From: Symbiodinium kawagutii
Lineage: Eukaryota > Sar > Dinophyceae > Suessiales > Symbiodiniaceae
DNA length: 64,000 nucleotides
Assembly: GCA_009767595.1 (NCBI GenBank)
Contig: VSDK01012368.1
Span: 246,349 to 310,348 of the forward strand
Direction of reading: 5' to 3'
In this document: positions 1-27,802 of the stretch, in pieces
Numbering within the stretch: position 1 is the stretch's first letter
How the letters are laid out: every line of letters begins with the position of its first letter
Notes under the pieces: model-generated
Databases searched by the model: none
Seen by the model: only the letters and a program-made list of their open reading frames with translations
What the model was told of the DNA's origin: nothing
Program-made: the position numbers and the translations under genes

Positions 1-1246
1 AGAGGCAGCGCCAAGCAACCATCATTTTATCATGATTAACCCTCCTTCGACGCATCATTGGTCAACCAGCAGCCATATTAGTGGCCATCATAAACCATTA
101 ATTACTGACCATGGTCAACCATCCTTCAGCATTAGTTGACTGTTAGTTGATTATCATTCCAACGATCATATCACCAACGATGTTTAATGATGGTTGGAAT
201 GATAATCAGCCATGCGCATTAAGCATTAACTGAATATCATTCCAACCATTAACCATTGTCATGAACCATATATTTCGCCATCCTGAACCATCATTCAACC
301 ATTCGTTTGATAAGCATGGTTTGATGACAAATATCAACCACCATTACATGATCAACTATGATTAACCATCAATCAACAGTCAGTCAGCCACCACAAGACC
401 ATCTACCAGCCATGATGAACCATCCATTCTGCGCAATCATTATTTGCAAACCATTATTAGTGGGTAATTGATGGTGATTCACCCATGAGACGAACCATGA
501 CTTCACCATAATCATGATTTGAAAATTATCAACCAACCATTATCAACCAACCAACCAACCATTATCAACCAATGGGTGGTTTCCAACCATGATCAACCAT
601 CAAATTCACTCACCATCAGCTGATTTGATGGTTCGCTGGTTATTCGGATTACCATCAATTCTTTTCCGTCCACTTGACAATAACTGGTTCATGGGTAATA
701 ATCAGAGATAACAACCAGCAACTATAGGGGTATAACAGCTATATAATCGCGAGTTGGGTCAACATTATATGCTGGTCATGTTCATTCCACTTGATATCAA
801 ATTATAATTGATAGCTGATTGACCTTTGGTTCATAAGCTGATCAAATTATTTGATAACCATCAACCATTTATTAGGATTGCCATCAGTTGTGAACCATCA
901 CTTCAACAGAATAACCAATAATTCACCGTAATCAAAAGTCAATGATTCACAATGCTAACTGTAGCATGACCAACCATGATTAACCATGAGATTAACCATC
1001 GATTAATTAATATCTTATTAGCCAAATGGCTATGAACAATCTAATAATGGGGGTTACCGTCTTGATTGATCAAAGGATCGAATCATGAGATTAATCGTCT
1101 AATAAACCATCATTAATCGCCCATTAATCATAGTAAATTCTTACCATCATTAATGATCGTTTAATGAAAAATCATGGGTTACCATAGTAAAATTAACCCA
1201 TGATGAACTGCTCACCATCACTTCACCATTTTCTCGCCATCGTGAG
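1..1246. other. C/A-rich low-complexity DNA, upstream intron of the cryptochrome gene
   Basis: Mostly variants of AACCATCA with short AACC runs near 540-575. No coding exon was recognised; the expected N-terminal photolyase motifs are absent, so those exons lie further upstream. A perfect 16-bp inverted repeat (TGATTATCATTCCAAC at 148-163 and its complement at 193-208) forms a 61-bp hairpin. Around 700-790 is a segment related to repeat family C. Confidence 0.6.
148..208. repeat. 61-bp hairpin with 16-bp perfect arms
   Basis: TGATTATCATTCCAAC at 148-163 is exactly complementary to 193-208. It lies in the intron upstream of the first visible cryptochrome exon and may be a small MITE-like element. 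Confidence 0.7.
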
Positions 1247-16491
<15,245 letters not shown>

Positions 16492-18330
16492 GGGGGGTAC
16501 TGAAGCTGGTGGTTTCAACAGAGCACGTGCCAGCGTTGATCGGTCGCCTACCAGAGGTTCTGTCAGCTGGTGGTTTCAATGTTGGAATACCCATGGTTAG
16601 CAGTGGAGAGCTGTCGGCAGGTTCCGGAAAGTGCGAGCGCATGTACTGTGAAAGACGACAAAGAGAAACTCCTGACCACTACGATGCAGTGGTTGTTGGT
16701 CTATTCCAATCATTTTTGGTAAAACCGGCTGAATGATATGACAAAGCCATTATAGACCATGATAACCAGTTGTTTTATTGGCGTTAGCATTGTTAACCAT
16801 TGTAACAATAACAAACCCATAGTTGTTACAATTATGTTATTGTTGTTGTTATTCTTACCATTATTGTTGTTATTGTTATCATTATTGTTGTTACAAAACC
16901 CATAGTTGTTATTGTTACCATTATTGTAACACTTGTAACAAACCCATGGTTTTGATCAGCAGCTGCCACTCTTCACCACACTTGCACCACAGGTGCCAAA
17001 GCCTCGGGCAAGGGTCGATCAGAGCGTGCCGCACGTGCCGATGCGGAAACATCGTTTTCCACGCCGCAGCGGCGCTGGGGACCCAAAAGCGGGTGCGGCA
17101 CGTCGGCTGCTGGGATTGCACCTGGTTGGTTGGATGGATGGTTGGTTGGGTGGCTAGTTATTCAGCTAGTTAGGTAGTTACTTGATTGGTTTATGGGATA
17201 TCTCTCACCACAAGCAGCTGAAATTGGTATACAATGATATGAGCAAGAGGATAGTGACCAACCACAAGAGGGGTATAGGAACGATGCAACTGGTTGCTTG
17301 GTGGGTGGGTGAGAACCATCAAGCTAGGATTGCAACACATTTGGGTGGAGAGGAGTTGGAGAAGAGTGGCTGAGAATCATGAAAAGATTGTCACTGGTAC
17401 TGGCAACCAAAAGCAACAGCAACCACCACAGATTCTGCAGCAATGTCTGACACCGTTAACTTAGGACTTAGAAGGTACCCTTGACAGCTGGTTGGTAGTT
17501 TCAATGACATTCCTTGCTTGTAGGAGCGTGCCAGCCACCACTGGTCGAAGGCGTTTTGTGGGCTTCGCTTTTGACGATTTCTATTGGAATGCTGTATTCA
17601 TTCATCAGTTCAACCGATGCTAATTTTTTAGGTCCAAGACAATAAGGAATAGGGAAACAACCACAACCATTAATGACCATACATGAACCGTTAGTAGCAA
17701 CTGGTAATCATTAGTGCCCATAGTCAAACCACTAATAATGAGACCCAAACCTTGAATGACCGTATTCAAAAAACCATACTGAAACCCATAGGTTATTATA
17801 GCAACCATAGTTCAACCACTGAAAACCCATCCTTAAATCCATTGATGATGGAACATAGCAAGCAACTCATTTACTTGAACAATCCCCCAGTGCCAAACCA
17901 AGATGGGCTGAGAAGACATGCTCTAAACCGCTCGCTCTGCGTCTGCAGCTCTTGTTTCTGGAAAGAAGAGACGTTGAGATGGTGCAAATGATGGTAAGAG
18001 GGTGGTAAATGATGCTTGACGATAAATGTTGATAGTGATTATGGAATGTAATCTTGAATAATGGTTGACCTGTCGGTTGACAAGTCTCCATCAGGGTAGA
18101 TTATCCATGGTTCAATTGTGGCTCACCCCCACTGAGCTGTGGCGAGTACGCAGCTGTTGGTCGCCCAGGTTTCCTTCTGCGCAGGCTCTTCACCTGCAAA
18201 ACAAGTTTTCTCGAAAAAACTTTTGAAGATCATGAATTTTGCCCTCAAACCAATGGGTTTTCCCTTTTAGAAGACATCCAATTCATGTGTTTTCCCTCAC
18301 AAGCATGTGTTTCTTACAGTTGTTTCCACT
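16492..18330 (+). other. region after CRY-DASH with weak exon candidates
   Basis: Contains a GTTATT array (16838-16925). A GC-rich block at about 16993-17115 follows a CACAG|GTG acceptor, but it is open in three frames on the + strand and one on the - strand, so it cannot be assigned. The rest is mixed to C/A-rich. A frame near 17525-17630 reading TTGRRRFVGFAFDDFYW is a weak exon candidate. Confidence 0.4.
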
Positions 18331-18331
18331 C

Positions 18332-18495
18332 CTCGGCACCGGCCATGTGAAATCTCCCGCGCGGGATCCTGCGTCTCGCGCCATGTTGGGGCCTCTCTTC
18401 ACAGTGGAGGGTGCTGTGGTGGATCCACGTGGTAAATTGAAACCCATCGCCTATGTCTCTTGGTGGCCGGGGTGGGAGCGAGCGGTTTGGAACCA
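18332..18495 (+). CDS. candidate exon, unknown protein
   Basis: The frame reads LFPLLGTGHVKSPARDP, then FTVEGAVVDPRGKLKPIAYV, then SWWPGWERAVW. It is GC-rich compared with its surroundings and is followed by a repeat of GGGGTATCATTCACC type. Not recognised; boundaries are uncertain. Confidence 0.35.
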
Positions 18496-18580
18496 GGGGT
18501 ATCCACCTGGGGTATCTATCATTCACCAGGGGTATCATTCACCACGGGTATCGTTCACCAGGGGTAGTATCCACCAGGCA
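18493..18580 (+). repeat. GGGGTATCATTCACCA minisatellite
   Basis: About five imperfect 15-18 bp copies directly follow a candidate exon. Confidence 0.8.
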
Positions 18581-18659
18581 TCTGGATACGATGATCATCA
18601 TCATTAGCAATTAAGCGTTTCGTAACCGTTACTTCACCCTCATGAGTCATACAGTAGTC

Positions 18660-18734
18660 AATCGTCATCAACCATCATCCATCATCCATCATCCATCATC
18701 ATCATCATCATCATCATCATCGTCATCATCATCG

Positions 18735-18776
<42 letters not shown>

Positions 18777-18828
18777 CATCATCATCCTCGTCGTCGTCGT
18801 CATCATCATCATCATCGTCATCATCATG

Positions 18829-18870
<42 letters not shown>

Positions 18871-18887
18871 GTCATCGTCGTCGTCGT

Positions 18888-18922
<35 letters not shown>

Positions 18923-19015
18923 TCATTGTCATAGTCATCGTCATCGCCATCATCATTTTATCGTCATCGTCATCGTCATCGTCATCAGCATCATCATCAT
19001 CACCATCACCACGCA
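18660..19015 (+). repeat. CAT/CGT trinucleotide array
   Basis: Roughly 350 bases of interrupted ATC and GTC triplets. Poly-Ser, poly-His, poly-Ile/Val and Asp/Met frames here come only from the repeat. Confidence 0.95.
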
Positions 19016-20110
19016 CCGATAGTTTATCAAACATGGTGACTAAATTTGATTACTGCTATACCAAACCTACCTGAACAAACATGGGATGAAAACTTGTGCA
19101 TGGCTCTCATCAAGCGACAAGTGGTTGTTCTTCACCGTCAGCAACCGATGAAGCAACCACCATCACTACATTGAGCACAACTCAATCATGCTTTCTACAC
19201 CAGCAGTAAACCCAGCTCAAAAATCAGCACCATGCACCACTATTCACCACGCAGCTCAAAAATCAGCATGGCTACCATCCAATACCTGTGATTAACCACC
19301 ACTTCTGGCACCAGAATTGAACGCTGAATGCACTGACCACCTCCACCGTTCGTCCCGGTCGTCGGTAAACAATCAACCACCACCCATATCAATCATCACC
19401 CATCAACCGGCATTCGATTATGATTAACATCATTTATCCCATGGTTCAATAGAAACCAAACTTCAACCAACAAAACTATAAGGAAAACAACGGTTAATGA
19501 TTGGGGAATCAGGGCTACCGGATTTTGACCGACTGCATTTATCCCATGGTTTATTATGGTTGATGATTAAGTATCAATGATCATGCCTTAAATACCCGAA
19601 AAACCCATCATAAACCATCCTTTAATTTATCATTAGGTATCATTGAATCATCATTTATTCATCACGGCCATCATCAACCATCATGCAGCTGCTTTTGGTA
19701 CGACCTCAGGTGGAGTTCATTACTCAGTTCAACACCGAATCGCGCGACAGGCCGGGTGGGATGCCAATGTGATGCCAATTATAATCCTGAATTGGTTCCT
19801 AGTAAAACAGCTATGGATTGTGATGCTGGAGATATTTAGGCTATAAGTATATGAGATACAACACATATAACGATTTTTAAGCAGCTACATACCAGTATAC
19901 ATTATGCAATTATGCCAGTATAGAATGGTTTACAACCAAAGCTGGCTCAGTATGTAGCTTGACCGACTCGGAGTATGACTCAAGCAGCTACATATGTTGC
20001 TAATGCCTGCGCAGGTAAAACAATAATTGAGTAACTGTAATGCCGCATTTTGATGATACAGTATGCAATCATTGGTATGCTTAATGATGATTGTCAGGAG
20101 CTACAGTGAC

Positions 20111-20178
20111 CGGTTGGTGGTTTTGAGCACTTTCTATCTTCCCATATGTATTAACAAATGGTTGGTTGGTTGGTTGGT

Positions 20179-20221
<43 letters not shown>

Positions 20222-20288
20222 TTGGTTGGTTGGTTGGTTGGTTGGTTGAAACACATATTTTTCATAGGGGTGGTTCAACCACCAACCG
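20111..20288. mobile_element. family A element expanded by a GGTT/GGCT array
   Basis: Ends CGGTTGGTGGTTTTGAGCAC and GTGGTTCAACCACCAACCG are family A termini. The inner ACAAATGGTTGG is expanded to about 90 bases of GGTT, GGCT and GGTT tetranucleotides (20156-20250), then ATTTTTCATAGGGG as in other copies. Confidence 0.85.
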
Positions 20289-20578
20289 GATAAGTCGATT
20301 GAATCAAAACATTGGGGATGACTCGTCATGAGATTGTGGGATGAAACCCAACAGAAAGACGCCTTGAGAAACAACAGAAAGTCATGACTCAGATGCTTGC
20401 GGTTTGAACCTTTCTAAGTTTGTTGCTTATGAGCCACCAGGAATCCAGTCTGGTTGATGTTTTATGAAGATCGAACAATTCGTCACTACACTCTAGACTC
20501 CCTAACGGCCCTAACCCGTGGAAAATCGCAATCGCCGGGAAAACATTAAGTCAGCGATGTTGCCAGGCGAGTTGCTGG

Positions 20579-20751
20579 AAGCCATGAAGTCAACCATGAA
20601 TCACTATGGGTGTTTCTCAAAATAGGGGGCCAATAAAATGGTTGGTTTATTGCTATATATAAATGACTATTAGTGGATGATTTAGGGGTACCCCTATTTT
20701 GAGAAACACCCCTATCAATCATTGACTTCATGGTTGACTTCATGGCTTCAA
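20579..20751. mobile_element. family B element within a longer palindrome
   Basis: The core copy at 20608-20711 has ends GGGTGTTTCTCAAAATAGGG and CCCTATTTTGAGAAACACCC, a perfect inverted repeat. Outside it, 23-bp perfect arms (beginning GAAGCCATGAAGTCAACC and its complement) extend the hairpin to about 170 bases. It is the best preserved B copy in the window. Confidence 0.85.
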
Positions 20752-21861
20752 CCATCATTGACCATCATTGACCTTCAACTATCAATTTCAACCATCAACC
20801 TTCAGTGAAATATCAAAATACCAACATTGCCCCTGAAATGAAGCCATGAAGTCCGCCATGAAGTCAACCCTGGGATTTTCCATTGCCAGCTTGGCTATGA
20901 GAATGTACCAACCATGTTGACCAACAACTAACCATTAACTCACCATCACTTAGCCATCAGTGCCAGCTTTCTAACCACATCCCCTGCTCCTAGCTGACTG
21001 GCCATGATTGACCTCACTTATATACTGGGTTGCTTAAGTATCCCGCTTACCAACCATCATTGCCAGCCGACTAACCACAATCATCTAACCCATGGTTGAC
21101 AAATCAGCCCAAGTTTATCAACCATAATCCACAATCACCAAGCATTCTCAACCATCATTAACTAATGATCAACATTGACTAATAAGCCATGAATTGTACC
21201 CATGATTCATTTAGCCATGGTTGACAAAGACCGTAATCAGCAACCCATCCCCTGCCCACCATCAAGGAACCGCTGCAATGTTGAATAATGGTTATAATAA
21301 GGTTGATAATTAGGATAATGGTAGCTTATTATCAAACAAACAACCATTCTCCAAATTCAAAAGCAACCATTATCCTAATGGTGGGTGAATCATGGCTAAA
21401 TGCATCAACCCATTAGGATAACCAGCCATGGGTTGCTTACCAACCATTATCCTAATCAACCATTTAGTGCTTCTTAGTCAGCCATTATAAGCAACCGTTA
21501 GGATGATAATGGTAACATTATTGGAACCCATCAATGGTTGACAAGGATCCACCATAGTCAGCCATGGGTTGCAGAAAAAGTCATTCCATTACCATTTTAA
21601 TCCCAATTACCAGCCATTCATCCCATGAATCATCCAATAATCAATCGATTAATTTCTTAATAATTACCAATTTATAAGCCATCAATCAACCCATTAAGAC
21701 AATCATGGCTTGATCATTACCAATTTATAAGCCATGATCAATCCATTGATTACATTTTCAGCTTGATTCCAATTAAGCTTTAATATTACATTTTTATTCC
21801 CATGACTCATGGCTTGATTGCCAGCTTCCCAGCCCTTGATTCCACCAACCCCTGCAGCGAG

Positions 21862-21950
21862 GTCGCAGCATCCTGTGCCCGAGCAGCCTGGCCTCCGCAG
21901 CGATGAGTCGCGGGACTTGCCCATGCTGCGCTGCTGGGAAGACAAGAAAG
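21862..21950 (+). CDS. candidate exon, unknown protein
   Basis: After GCGAG|GTCGCAG the only long frame reads SQHPVPEQPGLRSDES then RDLPMLRCWEDKK. It ends at AAAG|GCACGG, a GC donor like those of the cryptochrome gene. Flanks change from C/A-rich to G/T-rich exactly here, as around known exons. Product not recognised; the strand is inferred from splice sites. Confidence 0.5.
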
Positions 21951-23850
21951 GCACGGGAGGACAGGGATGGTCCGGGTTGGTGGTGAAATGATGGGTAAAT
22001 GATGGATAAATGATGAAGTGGTGCTTGAGTGATGGCTAAATGCTGCTTAAGTGACACCTAAATTGATAGCGAAATGCTGCTGAAGTGATGGTGAGTGATA
22101 GAGAAGTGCTGTTGAAGCGATGGTAAAATGATACTTAATGAGGGCAAAATGATAGTGACCGATTGTTGATGGTTTGTTGATAATGATGGTCAATGGTTTG
22201 TTGGTAGTGCTTGTGTGATGGTTAATGGTTGCTTGATGTGAGCGTCCTTCCATCAATTGATGATTAAGTAACCCTTATCACCCGTTAAGTGATGGTTCAA
22301 TAATGTTTCATAGGTGGTGGAACTGATGTTTCAGTCATGATTACTAATGGTTAAAAGATGGTTCACGATGGTTTATATATAACCATTAGAAATGATCGTG
22401 GTAGATGTTTAGAATGTCGACCAAGTGTCGGCCACCCAAATAGCAACAGTAGTTTATCATGGTTGATAATGGCTGGTCATGATTCTTTAGTGCTTCATGA
22501 CCATTCAAATAGTGCTTAATATTAATACTGGTCAATGCTGATTCAACATGGTTGATGCTAGCTGATCATGCGAGTGCTTTTGGTTATCCTATCACCACTG
22601 TGAAAAGATTGTACTGATTGATCAAGATCAAATCATGGTAATGTGTGGATTGATAGTCCTGATGTTGCTTTATAATGGCTGAGGGACTCGTTTCATTGGG
22701 CCATGGTTACATCAGTGGTCAAGTAAATGAAAGGTTAGGGATTGGTAATCCGGTGAGGATCTGTATTCTGATCGAAGTGGGTTCATTAATGATTAATTAG
22801 TTCATGATGGTCAATTGACGGCTCGAGAATTCTAAACGGTGGGTTAAGTGCGGTTCATATTGCAGTGAAATAGTAGCAAGTGTTGGAAAGTAACCAAGAA
22901 CAAGCAAGAAATATTTGCCAACAAGCTTCTTGGCCATTAATGCATTTGCATTGGCCTTTTGGGACACCGGGGAGCAGTAACCAGCCAGAAGCGGGAATTG
23001 CTCGTTGGGCTTCAAACCCGGGACGGAATCATTTGTTGCTGCTTTAGACATAGCAAATCAACTTGGGAGTCAGAAAGCGAATAGAAAAGTTGGCAACAAG
23101 CATATAGTGCTGAAGCATGCGGCAACGAAATGTAATCGATTTTCAATATTTGTCGATTTTTCAATATTAGTCAGTGTAACTGATTTCGAGTATAGTTCAG
23201 AAATTTCAATATTGGTCAAGAGCAACATCGGAAATATCGAAGTTGAATAATGCCAGCCCTCGATTGATAAACCCCTGGTTGATCGATAATAGGTATCCAC
23301 CAAAGCCTTGGTTATCCATTAAGATGCTACCCTTCCAATTGACAAGCCTATGGAAATTAACCATTACTTTTGGCTAATATCCCCTTATAAACCAGTGGTT
23401 ATAAGCCTCATTAAGCACATTTAAGCACTGTAAACCTATGCTTTATATTTACCCCCAATGGTTGTTAACCCATTCAAATCATAGGTCTAATTAAACCAAC
23501 GGTACTTCCAACAGTAGCTCTACAAACCTGCTCTTAATCCATGGGAAAATATAGATAGATCCCTGTAATTTGATTGGTACCAATATATTTATTGGTACTC
23601 TATTTATAAACATAGTACTTTAATCCAAGTAGCTTAACAAGCTGGAAGTACCATTACATGTTCACAAGCTCTATCTATACCATGTTTATTAGCTGAACCA
23701 ATGGTATAATTAGTTAGGTTAACCATAGCTTTATCAGGTTATACCATGTTTATCAGGGTATGCCATAGCTTTAATACAATTAGCTTAACCAGCTCTATTG
23801 TTATCCACATGCTTCTGTTGGTTTCCGTCCCAGCTTCCTGCATGTCGCAG
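21951..23850. other. noncoding stretch
   Basis: G/T-rich GATGGTTAAATGATGG for about 700 bases, then mixed sequence. Around 23120-23240 short CAATATT/TTTCGAT repeats occur. I see no exon. Confidence 0.5.
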
Positions 23851-23940
23851 GTGCTGGTTGGATCGCGACATCGCAAGGCAGCGGTAGATCACTCGGCCAT
23901 TTGTGACGACGACCGATGGCCACTGATGGCTGGTTGGGAA
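23851..23940 (+). CDS. candidate exon, unknown protein
   Basis: Thirty codons between CGCAG|GTG and GAA|GTCATT: VLVGSRHRKAAVDHS then AICDDDRWPLMAGWE. Both other frames contain stops. A perfect 16-bp inverted repeat begins six bases into the following intron. Product not recognised. Confidence 0.45.
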
Positions 23941-23946
23941 GTCATT

Positions 23947-24031
23947 TGTGTAACCAATATTTACTGGATCAATTGACTTACACAATCATCAAATCTGGAT
24001 TACACAAATCTGACCAAATATTGGTTACACA
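23947..24031. repeat. 85-bp inverted-repeat element at an intron start
   Basis: TGTGTAACCAATATTT (23947-23962) is the exact complement of 24016-24031. It abuts the candidate exon ending at 23940. Confidence 0.8.
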
Positions 24032-25030
24032 GATCAATCACAAATCTAGGATCGATTGCTCACACAATAGCAATTTCTCATCTAGGATAGCAATCTAGCA
24101 TCTGTGTAACGATTTCTAGCAATTTCTCATCTAGGATCAATTTCTCTGAACCATTTCAGGTTCCAAGTATTGTTGGCACGAACCATCTTGCTGGTAAATC
24201 CGTATGATCATGGTTGTTCCTGGCAATGATGATGGTTATTGCACCAATGATGCTTGGTCACCAACTGATTCACGGTTGGTAATGGGTAAGAGTATGGTCG
24301 AAAACTTTCAATGATGATGGTTGGTGATGGGATTCTGATATGGTTGGCGGTTGAGGATGTTTGATGATGACAATGGCTGGTAGAGTTAGATGATGATGGT
24401 TGGTAAAATAAAGTGGCCAAGTGCTGGCTGCTAGCGAGTTGTTATCCTATATGTACCATCATCAGCACTAGTTGACAATGAGATGCCACGTATTCAACTA
24501 GTGAGACGGTACTTGCAATGGTTGATGGTGATTCATGAGTATCAGCAATCATTATCGAACATTGTAGACCAGCATGAAGCACCATCAGCAATCATGAAAC
24601 AGGATTGGGTGTTCTTACCGCTGGTGGATCGCTGATTGATTTTCCTTTGGCTCCCACCACTGTTAGTTAGTATCATCTACTACCCATGATCAATCACACC
24701 ATTATCAACTTGCTTGTATTACCAGCATATGTGTGTTGATACTTTGAGCACGTTCATCACGTGGTTAAAAAAAATCAGAACGATTATCATCAACAGAACA
24801 TTTGAAAAATAATCAACTCTACCAGTGTTGCTTCTCAAGCATCAGATCCATCAAACCAGCAACCATCAAGATACCATCAAGATCATTCTGAATCTTGATG
24901 CTTATCAACTGGTACTAGCCAACCATTTCAACCACTAGGTACGAACCAACCAAATTTGCCCACTATAAACCCACCATAACTCCATCATAAACCAACCAAC
25001 CACTGGCTGGTACCGAGCGCTGACCGCCAG
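24032..25030. other. noncoding stretch
   Basis: Mixed G/T-rich then C/A-rich low-complexity sequence leading into a candidate exon; nothing else recognised. Confidence 0.5.
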
Positions 25031-25130
25031 GCAGATCCGCCTGGTTCAGCTTAGCATCCTGGGGATCCTGGCGCTTAGCTTTGCTGCTGGCCAAGTTGCA
25101 ACGGGACTTGTGGCAGCAAGGCGATGCCCG
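25031..25130 (+). CDS. candidate exon, frame unresolved
   Basis: A GC-rich block after CGCCAG|GCAG. One frame is hydrophobic and could be a membrane segment (LVQLSILGILALSFAAGQVA); another reads amphipathic (RLALLLAKLQRDLWQQGDA). I cannot choose between them from sequence alone. It is followed at once by a G-rich array. Confidence 0.4.
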
Positions 25131-25134
25131 GGGC

Positions 25135-25183
25135 GGGACGGGTGGGTGGGGGGACGGGTGGGTGGGGGGACAGGTGGGTGGTT
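25135..25183 (+). repeat. G-rich array (GACGGGTGGGTGGGGG)
   Basis: Two to three tandem copies with repeated GGG runs on the + strand, able in principle to form G-quadruplexes, at the presumed start of an intron. Confidence 0.8.
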
Positions 25184-26542
25184 AGGGATGGTTGATTAAC
25201 AATGGGTATATGATATAAGTAATTCACAATGGGTAATCAATATAAGTAATAAATGGTATCAACCATTGATATTGGTATTGATGTTATTGATGGTTTACAA
25301 TTGATATAAGTAATATCAATGGGTATAACGATGTCATGTGAGTTGAGGTTGGTTGGTGGCTAGTTGTGATTGATGGGTCGCAATTCATGGTGCAAAACCA
25401 TGAGGTATTCAGTATGTCATGGATTATCATGTACGTTACCGGCAGTAGTTGCTTATGACGGAACTTCTGCATATTTTTTTGAGAAATTCCTGGATTCATA
25501 TCCAAAAACATGAAAATCTAAGCAACAATCATGAAAGTATAAACAATTGCAACTGGGTTAGTTGTTCGGTGAGACTTCATCGAGCATAATAGAAAGTATT
25601 CGTGGATTGGCAGTGCAGCCTTTGCCGTAGGTCTCCAGTAGAAGTTGCGGTTTTTTGTCCAACAGTTCCGTTGAGTGAACACAGTGTCACTGCCAGTTGA
25701 GTTCTGACCGTAGCCCCGAACTAGCTGGAGTTGAAATCATCCTAGCTACAGTATATACTATGGTTTTCAGGCAGTCAAGTTATAGGCGCGCCTCTTCCCA
25801 GTTTGCAGGTTGAGCAACATACCAAGCTGGTATCGAAAAGCAACCGGGTGTGCCAATGACCTACCCAGGGGGCCCAGCAGAGTTCACGATAGCATCTTGG
25901 GCTGACTTCTAAGCCTGACCACTTATGTTGTTGTCGCTGCACCAGCTGATGTTGCGAACCAACCAGTGGCCAGCCATCATCCACTGATGCAGTATCCCTC
26001 TTGGTCAACAACTCGTCATCATCAATGAGTCAACTATGAACCAGTTATCAAGCATTGACCATTAAGTGGTTCGCCAATCAACCACGAACTGGTGAATCAT
26101 TGATCAACCAATCCATTGACAAACGACCATTAGTGGTTAGTTATCTATCAATCATTCATCAACTATTCCCTGGTTGGTCAACTAGTCATTTGATCAACAA
26201 CGATGAGCACTGAACAGTTAGCCAGCATCAATTCATCAACTATGAACCATTGATGATGACTAACTGTTGGCTAGTTAATGAATTCATTTGATAATGAACT
26301 AGTTGATGATGGTTTGAATGATGAATCGATGATCAATAACTAGCCACCATTGGTGGTTAGTGAATTGGCTGTGGGTCAAAACCCTGTACCCCTGGTTCTC
26401 CCACCATGAACCATTTTTTTCCCTTTAAGATGGTTGGTTATTATCCCCCATTATTGGTTGGTTAATATTGACCCATAGCCAATTAACCAGCCCTGGCTTG
26501 ATCACTTGATTGCAACCACCATGAAGCTCTCGGATGTTCCAG
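25184..26542. other. noncoding stretch with a family C element
   Basis: AT-rich TATAAGTAAT repeats at 25195-25320, mixed sequence, then C/A-rich low complexity and a family C copy at 26367-26480. Confidence 0.5.
26367..26480. mobile_element. family C inverted-repeat element, reverse orientation
   Basis: Starts GGCTGTGGGTCAAAACCCTG and ends AATATTGACCCATAGCC; it reads as the complement of the copy at 56623-56732. Confidence 0.8.
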
Positions 26543-26602
26543 GTGTTGGTGGCGATCAGGCGAGTGGTTCCCATGGGTCCTGGTGCTAGCCATGGGAGAG
26601 CA
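26543..26602 (+). CDS. weak candidate exon, unknown protein
   Basis: After TTCCAG|GTG the frame reads VLVAIRRVVPMGPGASHGRA. A GT donor at GCA|GTTGGC would end it in phase 0, matching the next candidate at 27366. A minus-strand frame overlaps it, so strand and coding status are uncertain. Confidence 0.3.
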
Positions 26603-26822
26603 GTTGGCAGTTGGTCCGATGGTACGGGTGCTGCATGGTGCTGAAAGTTTACCAGGGAATAGCCAGGTTCATTGATGGTTGGACGATGGTGAATAAATGA
26701 TTGACGGTCAAATGATGTTTGCTTTAAGATGGTTTCCAGAAGTGCATCACTTCCGGTTGAACCGCCCATGTTTTCGCTGTCTTGACCCGATTCAACCGTT
26801 GGATAGATTTTTGAATGCCAGT

Positions 26823-26844
26823 TCGAAACTACGTGTAGTTTCGA
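26823..26844. repeat. 22-bp perfect palindrome
   Basis: TCGAAACTAC-GT-GTAGTTTCGA, a self-complementary site in noncoding DNA. Confidence 0.8.
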
Positions 26845-27365
26845 GGTCGAACGGCCCACTAGACTGGAGTCATGGGCAAGAGCACGGTTGGACGGAATGA
26901 ATTGCAAGATGTGGAGGAGGAGTGCATAGTTGGTGTAACAAGCAAGTACGCATTTCTTCCTACCAAGAGTGTGGTATAGATTCGTTTCGGATGGTAAGTT
27001 GGAGTAAGTGCATTGATGGACAGGAGCAGCACATGTTCCTGTCCTTTTCTAGCATGGAAACCCTGGCTATGTGGTGACCCTAGATCTAGGCGCTCAATAA
27101 GCTTTAGAATTGTATTAACCAATACTGATTTGCCATTGAGACCACTATGAGTATTGGTACCAATAGTGATACAATCATATTGTAAATACTACAAGTGTTG
27201 GTATTCACCAATACTAGCCATACAAGCATATTGATACCAATACTGATGTTGATCAGCAACTTTTTTCTATTGTTACCACTATGCATCTTTGATACCGCTA
27301 TCTATTGATGCCACTGTCTATTGCTACAACAGCAATGTTTTCCTCACTGGATATCACCGCACCAG

Positions 27366-27428
27366 GACGTGGCGACCAGCGCATTTTTCGAGTCACCCGC
27401 CAGACCGAGCATCAGCAACAAACATCAG
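27366..27428 (+). CDS. candidate exon, unknown protein
   Basis: Twenty-one codons from CACCAG|GAC to CAG|GATGTA (a GA donor): DVATSAFFESPARPS then ISNKHQ. It is phase 0 at both ends, so it joins directly to the terminal exon at 27803. Confidence 0.45.
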
Positions 27429-27482
27429 GATGTAGCCACCGCCAACCAATGAGCATCGCTGTATGCCCAGGATTGTGTAACG

Positions 27483-27545
27483 TGATGGTCATTGGTTACT
27501 CGTGTGATGTTTAACGAGTGATGATTACATAACCAATGACCATCA
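27483..27545. repeat. 63-bp hairpin
   Basis: TGATGGTCATTGGTTA (27483-27498) is exactly complementary to 27530-27545, with an inner CTCG/CGAG pair. It lies within the presumed intron between two candidate exons. Confidence 0.8.
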
Positions 27546-27802
27546 TCAACCATGAATGTGATGGTAAAGCACTATCAGCCACGGATTATCACCACCAATC
27601 ATCACCACTAAGCACTACCTAACCACCACTAATCAGCACCTATCATCAATATCAAGTCATATTCAGGAATGACTTTGCCAGTTTCTATATCAAGCAGTTG
27701 TGTTACCTACACCGCTAATCATCCCCACTAAAAACGACTAACCATTACTAATCACCACTAATCATCACTGATCATCGCCACTAACCACTCAACTGCTTCG
27801 AG

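Larger units (their letters stand above)
19016..21861. other. intron or intergenic DNA with inverted-repeat elements
   Basis: A mainly C/A-rich AACCATCA background. It holds a degenerate family C segment (about 19440-19540), a family A element (20111-20288) and a family B element inside a long palindrome (20579-20751). No exon recognised. Confidence 0.6.

Noticed and set aside
16993-17115. GC-rich block as a further CRY-DASH exon
   Set aside because: The gene already ends in phase at 16491, and this block is open in several frames on both strands, so no frame can be preferred.
18642-19074. Poly-Ser, poly-His and poly-Ile frames
   Set aside because: Produced by the CAT trinucleotide array on both strands.
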